Positions 7,182-14,616 of a DNA stretch of 22,147 bases are shown piece by piece. The stretch's first letter is position 1, and each line of letters begins with the position of its first letter. The DNA comes from a virus. The position numbers were made by a program, and so were the translations under genes. A model generated the notes under the pieces. That model saw nothing but the letters and a program-made list of their open reading frames with translations. It was not told the origin of the DNA and made no database searches. The stretch covers positions 1-22,147 of the IMG/VR virus record IMGVR_UViG_3300011116_000905. One strand, 5' to 3'.

Positions 7182-7210
7182 ATTATATATGCATTATAAG
7201 TTTAAGACAA
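7182..7210 (-). promoter_or_regulatory. Divergent sigma70-like promoter for the leftward replication genes
   Basis: On the minus strand TTGTCT (7205-7210) and a perfect TATAAT (7182-7187) are 17 nt apart. Transcription would start near 7175 and lead into the ATG at 7128. The -35 lies inside the first codons of the SNF2 gene and the -10 directly before its ATG. Leftward initiation would therefore interfere with rightward initiation and with SNF2 expression. Confidence 0.6.
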
Positions 7211-8622
7211 AGCCATTTGCACATCAATTAAAGGCATTAGAAATGTCTTGGGATAAAAAAGTATTTGCTTATTTTATGGAAATGGGGACCGGTAAGTCTA
7301 AAGTATTAATAGATAATATGTCAATACTTTATGATAAAGGCCTTATAAATGGCGCCTTAATTATAGCTCCTAAAGGTGTTTATAAAAATTGGTTTGACTC
7401 TGAAATACCAACTCATATGGCAGACCATATAGAGAAAAAAATGGTACTGTGGGAATCTACAGCAAGTAAATCTAAAGAAAAAGAATTAGAAATATTATTT
7501 AAATCTGATCATGACCTTCATATTTTAATTATGAATGTTGAAGCATTATCTACTAAAAAAGGAAAACAATTTGCAGAAAAGTTTTTAAATTGTCATAAAA
7601 CTTTAATGGCAGTAGATGAATCAACTACTATTAAAAATCCAGGAGCTGCAAGAACAAAAAATATAATTACTTTAGGCAAACATGTTTCATATAAAAGAAT
7701 ATTAACAGGATCACCTGTTACTAAATCTCCCTTAGATTTGTATACACAATGTTGGTTTTTAGATCCTTGGTTATTAGATCAACAGTCTTATTATAGTTTT
7801 AGAACTCGATACGCATTAATGCGTAAAATAATGGTTAGTGGAAGACAAATAGAAATTGTAGTTGGTTACAGAAATCTTGGTGAATTGTCAGAAAAAATTA
7901 AACCTTTTTCACATAGAGTTTTAAAAGATGACTGTTTAGATCTTCCACCTAAAACTTATATGAAAAGAACTATTCAGTTAACCGAAGAACAACAGAAAGT
8001 TTATAAACAAATGAAAGAAATTGCACTTGCAACATTAAATGGAAAATTAACAACAACACATAATGTTATAACTCAATTAATGAGATTACATCAAATTACA
8101 TGTGGTCATTTTAAATCTGATGATGGTCAAACACAAAAAATTGCAAATAATAGATTAAATGAATTAATGGATGTTTTATCTGAGATGGAAGGTAAAGCAG
8201 TTATATGGGCTCATTATAGATATGATATAGAAGTTATTGTTGAAGCTATTAAAAAAGAATACGGAGAAAATTCTGTAGTTACTTATTATGGAGACACAAC
8301 TACAGATGATAGACAAAAAGCAATTAAATTAATTCAAGATAAAGATAGCCCTGTAAGATTTATTGTAGGCACACCACAAACGGGTGGATATGGAATTACA
8401 TTAACAGGGGCATCAACTATGATTTATTATTCTAATGGATATGATTTAGAAAAACGTCAACAATCTGAAGCAAGAATTGATAGAATTGGTCAAGAAAAAC
8501 CTATGACTTATATTGATATTATAGCAGAAAAAACCGTTGATGAAAAAATAGTAAAAGCTTTACGAACTAAAGTTAATATTGCAACCCAAGTTATGGGAGA
8601 AGATTTAAAGGAGTGGATATAA
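7189..8622 (+). CDS. SNF2-like superfamily 2 DNA helicase/translocase
   Basis: This 477-aa protein is a SWI2/SNF2-type ATPase that probably moves along double-stranded phage or host DNA. Motifs in order: an N-terminal HQLKAL Q-like segment near 12-17, Walker A MEMGTGKS at 30-37, IIAPKGVYKNW at 58-68 (motif Ia), Walker B AVDEST at 141-146 (DEST rather than DEAH), motif III LTGSP at 172-176, TGGYGITLTGAS near 398-409 (motif V) and QSEARIDRIGQ at 425-435 (motif VI). Length is typical of compact phage SNF2 proteins with no accessory domains. It is the only gene on the plus strand, with its own promoter. Its stop codon sits in the loop of a hairpin that probably ends transcription. The role is uncertain: replication, recombination or displacing DNA-bound proteins. 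Confidence 0.92.
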   Translation: MHYKFKTKPFAHQLKALEMSWDKKVFAYFMEMGTGKSKVLIDNMSILYDKGLINGALIIAPKGVYKNWFDSEIPTHMADHIEKKMVLWESTASKSKEKELEILFKSDHDLHILIMNVEALSTKKGKQFAEKFLNCHKTLMAVDESTTIKNPGAARTKNIITLGKHVSYKRILTGSPVTKSPLDLYTQCWFLDPWLLDQQSYYSFRTRYALMRKIMVSGRQIEIVVGYRNLGELSEKIKPFSHRVLKDDCLDLPPKTYMKRTIQLTEEQQKVYKQMKEIALATLNGKLTTTHNVITQLMRLHQITCGHFKSDDGQTQKIANNRLNELMDVLSEMEGKAVIWAHYRYDIEVIVEAIKKEYGENSVVTYYGDTTTDDRQKAIKLIQDKDSPVRFIVGTPQTGGYGITLTGASTMIYYSNGYDLEKRQQSEARIDRIGQEKPMTYIDIIAEKTVDEKIVKALRTKVNIATQVMGEDLKEWI

Positions 8623-8634
8623 ATTTCCACTCCT
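8609..8634 (+). terminator. Bidirectional terminator hairpin overlapping the SNF2 stop codon
   Basis: AGGAGTGG at 8609-8616 pairs with CCACTCCT at 8627-8634 around a 10-nt AT-rich loop that contains the TAA stop (8620-8622). The SNF2 gene and the hsp20 gene converge here. Downstream bases in either direction are only modestly T-rich (TCTTCATT rightward, TTTAAATC leftward), so efficiency is uncertain. Confidence 0.6.
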
Positions 8635-8652
8635 CTTCATTGTAAGGAATCA

Positions 8653-9096
8653 TTATTTAATATTTATTTTAATGCCTTCAATTTCTTTTGGTTCATTAAA
8701 ACCAAATTTAATTTTAAGTAACCCATCTTTCATTTCAGCTTCATCAACTATTACATCTTTAGCTAATTCAAACTGTTTGAAAAATTTTCTAAATGCAAGA
8801 CCTTGTTTAACATAGTCTACATTTTTATTATCTACTTTTCCTTCTACTGTTAAGATACCGTCTTTAACTTCTACAAGTACATTTTCTTTATTGTATCCGG
8901 CTAAACCAATTTCTAAACCGTATTTACCTTTTGAGTATTTTACTACGTTATAGAAAGGAAATGATTGTACTTTTGACCACGTGTCAAAAATATTTTCAAA
9001 AGCATCATCAAAAAATTTTGTTGATCCATTGAATACTTGTTTTTGTAATTTGTTTACATCGAGTAAACCATTATTGTCTAATAGATTATTAAACAT
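8653..9096 (-). CDS. hsp20: Small heat shock protein, Hsp20/alpha-crystallin family
   Basis: This 147-aa ATP-independent chaperone binds unfolding proteins and probably assembles into oligomers in the infected cell's cytoplasm. The alpha-crystallin domain spans about 47-132, with PFYNVVKY near 47-54, LEIGLAGYNKENVLVEV near 61-77, GILTVEGK at 80-87 and FRKFFKQFELAKDV near 102-114. The C-terminal I-x-I anchor is INI at 144-146. A strong Shine-Dalgarno (AAAGGAGA) precedes the ATG. Small heat shock proteins are known accessory genes of cyanophages and other marine phages, where folding of virion proteins or host stress relief is assumed. It lies downstream of speD and its transcript converges with that of the SNF2 gene. 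Confidence 0.93.
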   Translation of the reverse strand: MFNNLLDNNGLLDVNKLQKQVFNGSTKFFDDAFENIFDTWSKVQSFPFYNVVKYSKGKYGLEIGLAGYNKENVLVEVKDGILTVEGKVDNKNVDYVKQGLAFRKFFKQFELAKDVIVDEAEMKDGLLKIKFGFNEPKEIEGIKINIK

Positions 9097-9117
9097 AATT
9101 ATCTCCTTTGTTAAGCA

Positions 9118-9129
9118 AGTTAATTAACT
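9118..9129. repeat. 12-bp perfect palindrome upstream of hsp20, operator candidate
   Basis: AGTTAATTAACT reads the same on both strands. It lies between the hsp20 Shine-Dalgarno sequence and a candidate -10 box, where a repressor could act. AT-rich palindromes of this size arise easily by chance in such DNA, so support is weak. Confidence 0.25.
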
Positions 9130-9154
9130 CATCCACATGATGCAGTCTTTAGGA

Positions 9155-9182
9155 TATATAATGATTTATTTTAAAATTTCAA
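9155..9182 (-). promoter_or_regulatory. Candidate sigma70-like promoter for hsp20
   Basis: On the minus strand TTGAAA (9177-9182) and TATATA (9155-9160) are 16 nt apart. They lie within and just after the end of the speD gene, about 60 nt before the hsp20 ATG. The matches are five and four of six. The region is AT-rich, so chance is a real alternative. Confidence 0.35.
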
Positions 9183-9540
9183 GGTTATGTTCTCTATCTA
9201 AAAATTTATATTCAATTTTTGTAGTATTAAAATCTTTCTTTATTTTTTCACATATTGTTTTTGGATCAAATTCACCGCAAGAATAAACATCAAATTGTAG
9301 CAAGGCGGGGTCAGGTTCATCCCATACATGCATTACTATATGAGATGTTTCTATAATAGCAGCCCCAGTAATACCACGATTGCCAATCATATTAGAATAT
9401 TTAACGTAAGGTCCCATCATAACTTTCATACCTATATCTTTAATAAATTGTTCAAACCATTGCCTAAGAAAACTTTCTTCCATAGGAGGATTTTTTGCCT
9501 CGGCACGAATAATTAAATGTTTATGTACAAGTACTTCCAT
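9166..9540 (-). CDS. speD: S-adenosylmethionine decarboxylase proenzyme family (SpeD-like)
   Basis: This 124-aa protein matches the short class 1b SpeD proenzymes, which cleave themselves to form a pyruvoyl cofactor and decarboxylate S-adenosylmethionine for spermidine synthesis. The signature IIETSHIVMHVWDE is at about 62-75, with predicted cleavage Ser66, His67 and His71. QFDVYSCG at 82-89 supplies Cys88. The spacing agrees with Ser63, His68 and Cys83 of the Thermotoga enzyme. The residue before the cleavage serine is Thr65 instead of the usual Glu. Some SpeD relatives have become arginine or ornithine decarboxylases, so the substrate is not certain. A TTAGGCG sequence precedes the ATG. No speE or other polyamine gene is nearby, so the product would feed host pathways. 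SpeD genes are known in marine phages. Confidence 0.88.
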   Translation of the reverse strand: MEVLVHKHLIIRAEAKNPPMEESFLRQWFEQFIKDIGMKVMMGPYVKYSNMIGNRGITGAAIIETSHIVMHVWDEPDPALLQFDVYSCGEFDPKTICEKIKKDFNTTKIEYKFLDREHNLEILK

Positions 9541-9578
9541 AAACGCCTAATACAACTTTTTTAAACTAATGCAATGCT

Positions 9579-9800
9579 TTATTTTAATAAATTGAAAGAT
9601 AATGTTAATAATAAAGTTATGGTTGATCCAAGTCCACCTATAATCCACCATGTAAGTTTATCAAATTTTTTTTCAAATTTAGAATGCATTTCAGAAGATT
9701 CTTGTCTAAGTTCTTGTAAATCCCTTTTTACCCCAGTTATATGGCCATAAAGAGCTACAATATGTTCACCTGTTGTTTCTGGTTTTTTACCATTACCCAT
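9579..9800 (-). CDS. Small coiled-coil protein with C-terminal membrane segment, holin candidate
   Basis: This 73-aa protein has a polar N-terminus with KPETTGEHIVALYGHITGVK near 6-25 and a charged amphipathic helix at about 26-50. A single hydrophobic span WWIIGGLGSTITLLLTL follows at about 51-67, with a short tail. A soluble coiled coil plus a C-terminal anchor resembles XhlA-type hemolysin/holin proteins, and its place at the end of the virion operon fits lysis. No endolysin gene is visible in the window to confirm this. Its ATG shares one base with the stop of the giant gene (TAATG), so translation is probably coupled. It might instead be a virion membrane anchor. Confidence 0.6.
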   Translation of the reverse strand: MGNGKKPETTGEHIVALYGHITGVKRDLQELRQESSEMHSKFEKKFDKLTWWIIGGLGSTITLLLTLSFNLLK

Positions 9801-12800
9801 TATGCTAATCCTCGTTGTCTTAATCTCATTTGTTTTTCGCTTTGACTTAATAAAGCATTTTCCGTTGGCGTCAATCCATTTTGTAATCCTGCAAATTGTT
9901 GAACAGGAGGAGTTAAAATAGAAGCATTAGGCATTGGCGTATTTAATGGTTGAGTATTTTCTGAAAGAGAAGGCATATAACTTTGTATTCTTGGTGTAAA
10001 TTGTTTATCTAATTTTTGTAAACTAAAATCTCTTTCCATTGCTCTTAATGTCCCTTGAGCTTCTATAAATGGATTAGATTGCCCCGTTGTTCTAGATATT
10101 TCTTGAAACCTGTCAATAATACCTTGTGATGGAAAGAATGGATCAAATTTATCACGATATAAATTTCCAACAGTTTCTTCTGATAATCCCCTTGTTTTAA
10201 ATAAATTAGCAAGATTACCTCTTGCAACACCTAATGTTTCTGCATTTTTTAAATGTGTAGACATTTTTTGTTGCACATCAAATAATGCTTTATTTGCAAC
10301 ATAATATCTTTCAATTAAATCTTTAGGAGTTTTTATTTCACCTGTTAATAATCCTTCTGGTCCACCAGTAAATTCTCTTCTTGAATTTCTTTCACCTTCT
10401 TGAAAATCAGAAATGTAAAATCCCATTGTTTTTAATGGATCTATTTTTTCTGCTCTCATTCCAAATATACCAGCAAACTCATAAGGTACTTCATAAACTT
10501 CACCTCCTTTTGCAGGAGCCTCTGTTATTGCTTGGTATGTTCTTGTAAAAGGTTTATAACTTGGAGCTAATGCATCTGCTAAATGCATAATAATTCTTTG
10601 CATTTTTTCATTAGTTGGAGTTTCATCTGTGTATAATATTTTACCTTCTGGCGTACGACCATTTCTTGACCAAATATCCATAACTGCTTCTGTCCAAATA
10701 GAAGGTTCAACAAATGGACTAGATATACTTCCACTTGCTTCTGCAATACCTTTTATAAATCCAGTCATTAAAGGTTTTTCTTTATCAATACCTTCTTGTA
10801 TATTTCTTAATAATGTAGCAAATGGTCTTTGTAATGTATCATAAGAATTCATTTTACTATAATCTATAAAATATAAATTCCCTGTTTCAGAATTTCTCAT
10901 AAATATTTTCATTGAATCTTTTGCCCATGGAGCTACGAAATCTGATGCAGCTTTTGCTTCTTCATCAGATACTCCAAATATTGCTTTACTTCCTTCTGTA
11001 ACTCCATAAGGAATAGCTGCAAGAGCTGTTGTTGATCCAATTAATCTTTTCATAGCAATACCTTTCATAATATTTGTACTTGTTATTGGATTAATTGAAC
11101 CTGTGATTGGATCTCTTAAATCTTTTATTATTTGTTCTGCAATTCCAACTCCAGTTCTAAATATTTCTGATGGAAATGACATGAAATTACCAAAAGGAAG
11201 GCCTCTAGATAATCTTATATATTGACCTACTCTTGAATAATTTTGCACTGTATTTTTAACAATTTCAGCTGCTTCTTTTTCTAATTCCTCTGTTGTTTTT
11301 TTAACTCCTGCTTTTAAATAAGCCGCTCCTCTTCTTGCAACTTCAACTTCAAAATTAAATATTTTAATAACGTCATCTGATGTGGTGTATACTTTTTCTG
11401 CAAATTGCAATCCTTTTTTAGCTAATTGCCCAGTTTTTCCTAATGATTTTACTAAAGGATCTAAAAGACTATCTGTACCTAAATTTCCATTTGCTGAAAG
11501 TCTTGTATCTCTTAATAAATTATCTAAATCTCCTTTTACAGAACTACTTTCAGCTATTCCTAATCTTATGTATTTTCTATATTGTTCCATAGACAAAGGT
11601 TGTCTAAGTCCAAGTTGTGCAGTCATACCAGCTTTTTTTGCAGCTTGTGCAACTATTTCAGGACTTTCAAATATTGTTCCATTAGATAATGCAAAAATTC
11701 CATTTGCTAAAAAGTTTTTTATTTGAGTAGGTACAGATAAAATTGTTTTATCGTATTGAGATACTGCTTTTGGTAATAACATTAAATTTCTATACATCCA
11801 TGAAAATGTTTTTCCTAAAGGACCATCCATTTCTCCTCTCATAAAATCTTGTAATATAGAAGTATTTTTAAATCCTTCTGCAATTTCTTTTGTTGTCCAT
11901 TTACCTTGTAATGCATTTACAACAGGACTTCCTTTAAAATCATTTCTTACATAATCATCTAATTTAACAAGTTTACTATTTGGACCAAATGCTTTCATTG
12001 CATCATATTCGCTATCATGAAAAAATCCTTTTTTCCCAAGTGGTGTATCTTTAGTTATATTTGCTTTTATCAATTGGTCATTAACTAACATTTCTTCATA
12101 CATTTCATTTCTTCTTGCAACAGTAGATAACTTTGAAACTCCTTCATATATAGAACGTCTAACATCATCTACTCCCCCTAATAATTCTCTAAATGCTTTA
12201 CTACCTCTACCAATAACTTGAAATTCTGTTTCTCCTCCTGCCATTTTTTGTTCCAATGTTCTTGCAAAAGTTTTTTTAATGTAATCTCCTTTATCTGATC
12301 CAATTGTTAAATTTCCATATTGAAAAGATGGCATTTTATCTATTTTAGGAAATGATTTTTTTGCTTGATCTAAAATACTATCTACCATTGATTGAGCTTC
12401 TATATCAGTTATTTCTTTACCATGTTTAGCACCATATCTAATAAATATTTGTTTAACTTTATCTACAACATCTTTTGCTGGAGTAAATTTAGTAAACATA
12501 CTAGCAAATTTATTATCAAAAATTGCATATGTATCTCCAACCATTGTTTTTAATCTATCTCCCATTAAATTTTTTAATTGTAATGTTAATTCAGTTGGTA
12601 ATTCTCCAGATCCTCTAGATGCAATATTTATTAAATCTCCATATTGATTTCTTATTTTTTCTATCGCTGTTAAAATAATATCAACGCCTTCAGGACTAGA
12701 TCCACGTTTTCTCATAGTATCAACAATATTATCTATTATTTCTTTATCTATTTTTTCATCAATTTTTCCTGAATATAAAGCATTATCTAAAGTTTTTAAA

Positions 12801-13717
12801 AAAGCTTGTTTTTCTGTATCACTAGCTGCATTAAAAAATTTATTTGTTTCCGGAAACATTTTATTTACTTCAATATCTATTCTATTAACCTGTTCCATTG
12901 CTAAATGTTGATCTGCTCTAATTGCAGCATTTTCAGATTCTCTTGCAAGAAATTGTTCTCTTGGTCTTGCACCTTGTGGAGTAAAAAAACTTCCAACTTT
13001 AAAAAAGAATCTATCTAATTCAGAACTACTGTAAGCTAATGCATCACCTTGTTTTAATAATTTTTTTGCTCCTTCTCCAACTCCAAATACAACGGGTGCA
13101 AGTAATAAAGATTCAGTTCCAAATTTAAATCTATTCATTAATTTTGTTACAGCATCTTCCCTGCCACCTGTTTCTTCATCAATATCTCCAAGTTGAGTAG
13201 GGCCAACTCCAAATGCTGATCCAATAGTCCCTAGCTTCTCGATGTCCGCTACAAATGCCTCGCCTACAGCTCCTCCTGCAGCAATCGCTCCATATCTTTG
13301 TGTTGTAGATAATTTATTTAATTTATCTGCTTCAGCTGTTGCTTTAATTAAATTAGGACTAGTTAAACTAGCATAAACTCCAGCTCTTCTTGCTTTTAAT
13401 GCTGTTTCCGCAAGTTTAGTTGCAACTTTAGCACCTGCTGCTGATGGGACTCCAATTTGAACTAAACCTTCTAATAATCTCCCTGACAATCTTTCATTAG
13501 CTACTTCTTCAAATGGATTAATACCATCAAAAAATTGTTCTACAGAAGACGCACTATTAGTATCAAAACCAATATCTAATAATTCTGCCCCTAATGAAAA
13601 TACTCCTTTTGGAATTTTAATAATTCCAGATGCAATACCGGCAACACCAGATTTTATTAAACCTACTTTTTGATTACTTTCTCCAATCGTTTCAAATGGA
13701 TCTATATATTCAGCCAT
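9800..13717 (-). CDS. Giant 1305-aa probable internal virion/DNA ejection protein
   Basis: This is the largest protein in the window, similar in length to the 1318-aa T7 gp16 core protein. I see no lytic transglycosylase or peptidase motif. Gly/Ala-rich amphipathic or hydrophobic stretches occur near 18-48, 142-172 and 200-220, with another in the C-terminal half (LIGSTTALAAIPYG). Long charged helices lie between. The C-terminus is Gln/Pro-rich and ends with LTPTENALLSQSEKQM plus a basic tail, which I recall from uncultured marine phage virion proteins. Alternating helices and membrane-active stretches suit an ejected protein that helps DNA cross the cell envelope. A GGAG overlapping the previous stop precedes the ATG. 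Bases 13201-13290 are about 54% GC, sharply above the surroundings. Function is inferred from size, composition and place. Confidence 0.6.
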   Translation of the reverse strand: MAEYIDPFETIGESNQKVGLIKSGVAGIASGIIKIPKGVFSLGAELLDIGFDTNSASSVEQFFDGINPFEEVANERLSGRLLEGLVQIGVPSAAGAKVATKLAETALKARRAGVYASLTSPNLIKATAEADKLNKLSTTQRYGAIAAGGAVGEAFVADIEKLGTIGSAFGVGPTQLGDIDEETGGREDAVTKLMNRFKFGTESLLLAPVVFGVGEGAKKLLKQGDALAYSSSELDRFFFKVGSFFTPQGARPREQFLARESENAAIRADQHLAMEQVNRIDIEVNKMFPETNKFFNAASDTEKQAFLKTLDNALYSGKIDEKIDKEIIDNIVDTMRKRGSSPEGVDIILTAIEKIRNQYGDLINIASRGSGELPTELTLQLKNLMGDRLKTMVGDTYAIFDNKFASMFTKFTPAKDVVDKVKQIFIRYGAKHGKEITDIEAQSMVDSILDQAKKSFPKIDKMPSFQYGNLTIGSDKGDYIKKTFARTLEQKMAGGETEFQVIGRGSKAFRELLGGVDDVRRSIYEGVSKLSTVARRNEMYEEMLVNDQLIKANITKDTPLGKKGFFHDSEYDAMKAFGPNSKLVKLDDYVRNDFKGSPVVNALQGKWTTKEIAEGFKNTSILQDFMRGEMDGPLGKTFSWMYRNLMLLPKAVSQYDKTILSVPTQIKNFLANGIFALSNGTIFESPEIVAQAAKKAGMTAQLGLRQPLSMEQYRKYIRLGIAESSSVKGDLDNLLRDTRLSANGNLGTDSLLDPLVKSLGKTGQLAKKGLQFAEKVYTTSDDVIKIFNFEVEVARRGAAYLKAGVKKTTEELEKEAAEIVKNTVQNYSRVGQYIRLSRGLPFGNFMSFPSEIFRTGVGIAEQIIKDLRDPITGSINPITSTNIMKGIAMKRLIGSTTALAAIPYGVTEGSKAIFGVSDEEAKAASDFVAPWAKDSMKIFMRNSETGNLYFIDYSKMNSYDTLQRPFATLLRNIQEGIDKEKPLMTGFIKGIAEASGSISSPFVEPSIWTEAVMDIWSRNGRTPEGKILYTDETPTNEKMQRIIMHLADALAPSYKPFTRTYQAITEAPAKGGEVYEVPYEFAGIFGMRAEKIDPLKTMGFYISDFQEGERNSRREFTGGPEGLLTGEIKTPKDLIERYYVANKALFDVQQKMSTHLKNAETLGVARGNLANLFKTRGLSEETVGNLYRDKFDPFFPSQGIIDRFQEISRTTGQSNPFIEAQGTLRAMERDFSLQKLDKQFTPRIQSYMPSLSENTQPLNTPMPNASILTPPVQQFAGLQNGLTPTENALLSQSEKQMRLRQRGLA

Positions 13718-13723
13718 GGTCTA

Positions 13724-14614
13724 TTACTCCATGTTTGGCTTATTTTTATTCGCTAGTTCTTCGTAAAATCTTTTTTTATTCCATGATCTAGGGTCATAAG
13801 CAGCCCCAGGACTTTCAAAAAATGAAGGTTGTTTAACAGGAGTTGATGGAGCTGGTATTTCTTGTCCACTTGTTTGTACTCTTACCCAACCTGGACCTTC
13901 TTTTACTCTCTTATAAAAATTTCCATAATTATCATAAAATACTTTTCCTTCAGGAATTGTTGCTACATCTTGTGGATTTGGTTTAGCAGTTTTAACTCCT
14001 CCTTTACCTGTAACAACTACTGACTCTACTGAAAATTTTGAAACAGGTATTTTATTTTTTTCAAGTTGTTTTATAGTATCAAATACTCCTTCAGCTTTAC
14101 CTCTCAAATCTGGATTAGATTTAATAAAAGCTTCTTTTGCATCTTGTTCTAATTTCATTTTAGCTATTGATAATTCTTTATCATATTTATTTTGTGCTTC
14201 TTCAGATGATAATGCTTGTGTTAAACCAGCTAATCTTAATTGTCTTTGAAATGTATCTTCTGCTTCTCCAGATTTTAAATATTCATCTACTGGTTGTTCA
14301 AAAGCTTTTGAAACTGTTGCAAATAATCCACCTCTAGGAGTTTCTGACATTGTTCTAAGTCCACCTCTAATTAATAAATTAGAAAGTCTTTCATCTTGAC
14401 TTCTCCCAGTTCCTGCAAACTGATTCATAATTGCAGCATTTCTAATTGCTTTTTTATAAAGATCACTTCCTGTATCTAATTGATAATTATCTAATGGATT
14501 TGCAGCTCCTGTTGGATCAGCATAATTTGCTCTTTTTGGAACAACATGAGACATAATACCTTCATTAGTAGATCCTCCGATTCTAAACATTGGTCTTTTA
14601 AGTATTCTAGACAT
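13724..14614 (-). CDS. Probable virion-associated protein, 296 aa
   Basis: The protein starts MSRILKRPMFRIGGSTNEGI, a short basic and glycine motif that I recall at the start of virion proteins of uncultured marine phages. A segment at about 100-175 (FQRQLRLAGLTQALSSEEAQ and beyond) looks like long charged helices. The C-terminal third is Pro-rich, with KVFYDNYGNFYKRVKEGPGW near 224-243. It sits between the Gln-rich protein and the giant protein, only 2 and 6 nt from its neighbours, so it probably acts with them in the virion. No enzyme motif is seen. It may be an ejection or scaffold-like protein. Confidence 0.55.
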   Translation of the reverse strand: MSRILKRPMFRIGGSTNEGIMSHVVPKRANYADPTGAANPLDNYQLDTGSDLYKKAIRNAAIMNQFAGTGRSQDERLSNLLIRGGLRTMSETPRGGLFATVSKAFEQPVDEYLKSGEAEDTFQRQLRLAGLTQALSSEEAQNKYDKELSIAKMKLEQDAKEAFIKSNPDLRGKAEGVFDTIKQLEKNKIPVSKFSVESVVVTGKGGVKTAKPNPQDVATIPEGKVFYDNYGNFYKRVKEGPGWVRVQTSGQEIPAPSTPVKQPSFFESPGAAYDPRSWNKKRFYEELANKNKPNME

Positions 14615-14616
14615 TA

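Noticed and set aside
11382-11726. Plus-strand open frame of 114 codons inside the giant virion gene
   Set aside because: It lies fully antisense to a long real gene, shows no motif, and AT-rich low-complexity DNA readily yields such frames. Similar plus-strand frames at 1194-1519, 3236-4083, 14667-14900 and 17090-17338 were dropped for the same reason.
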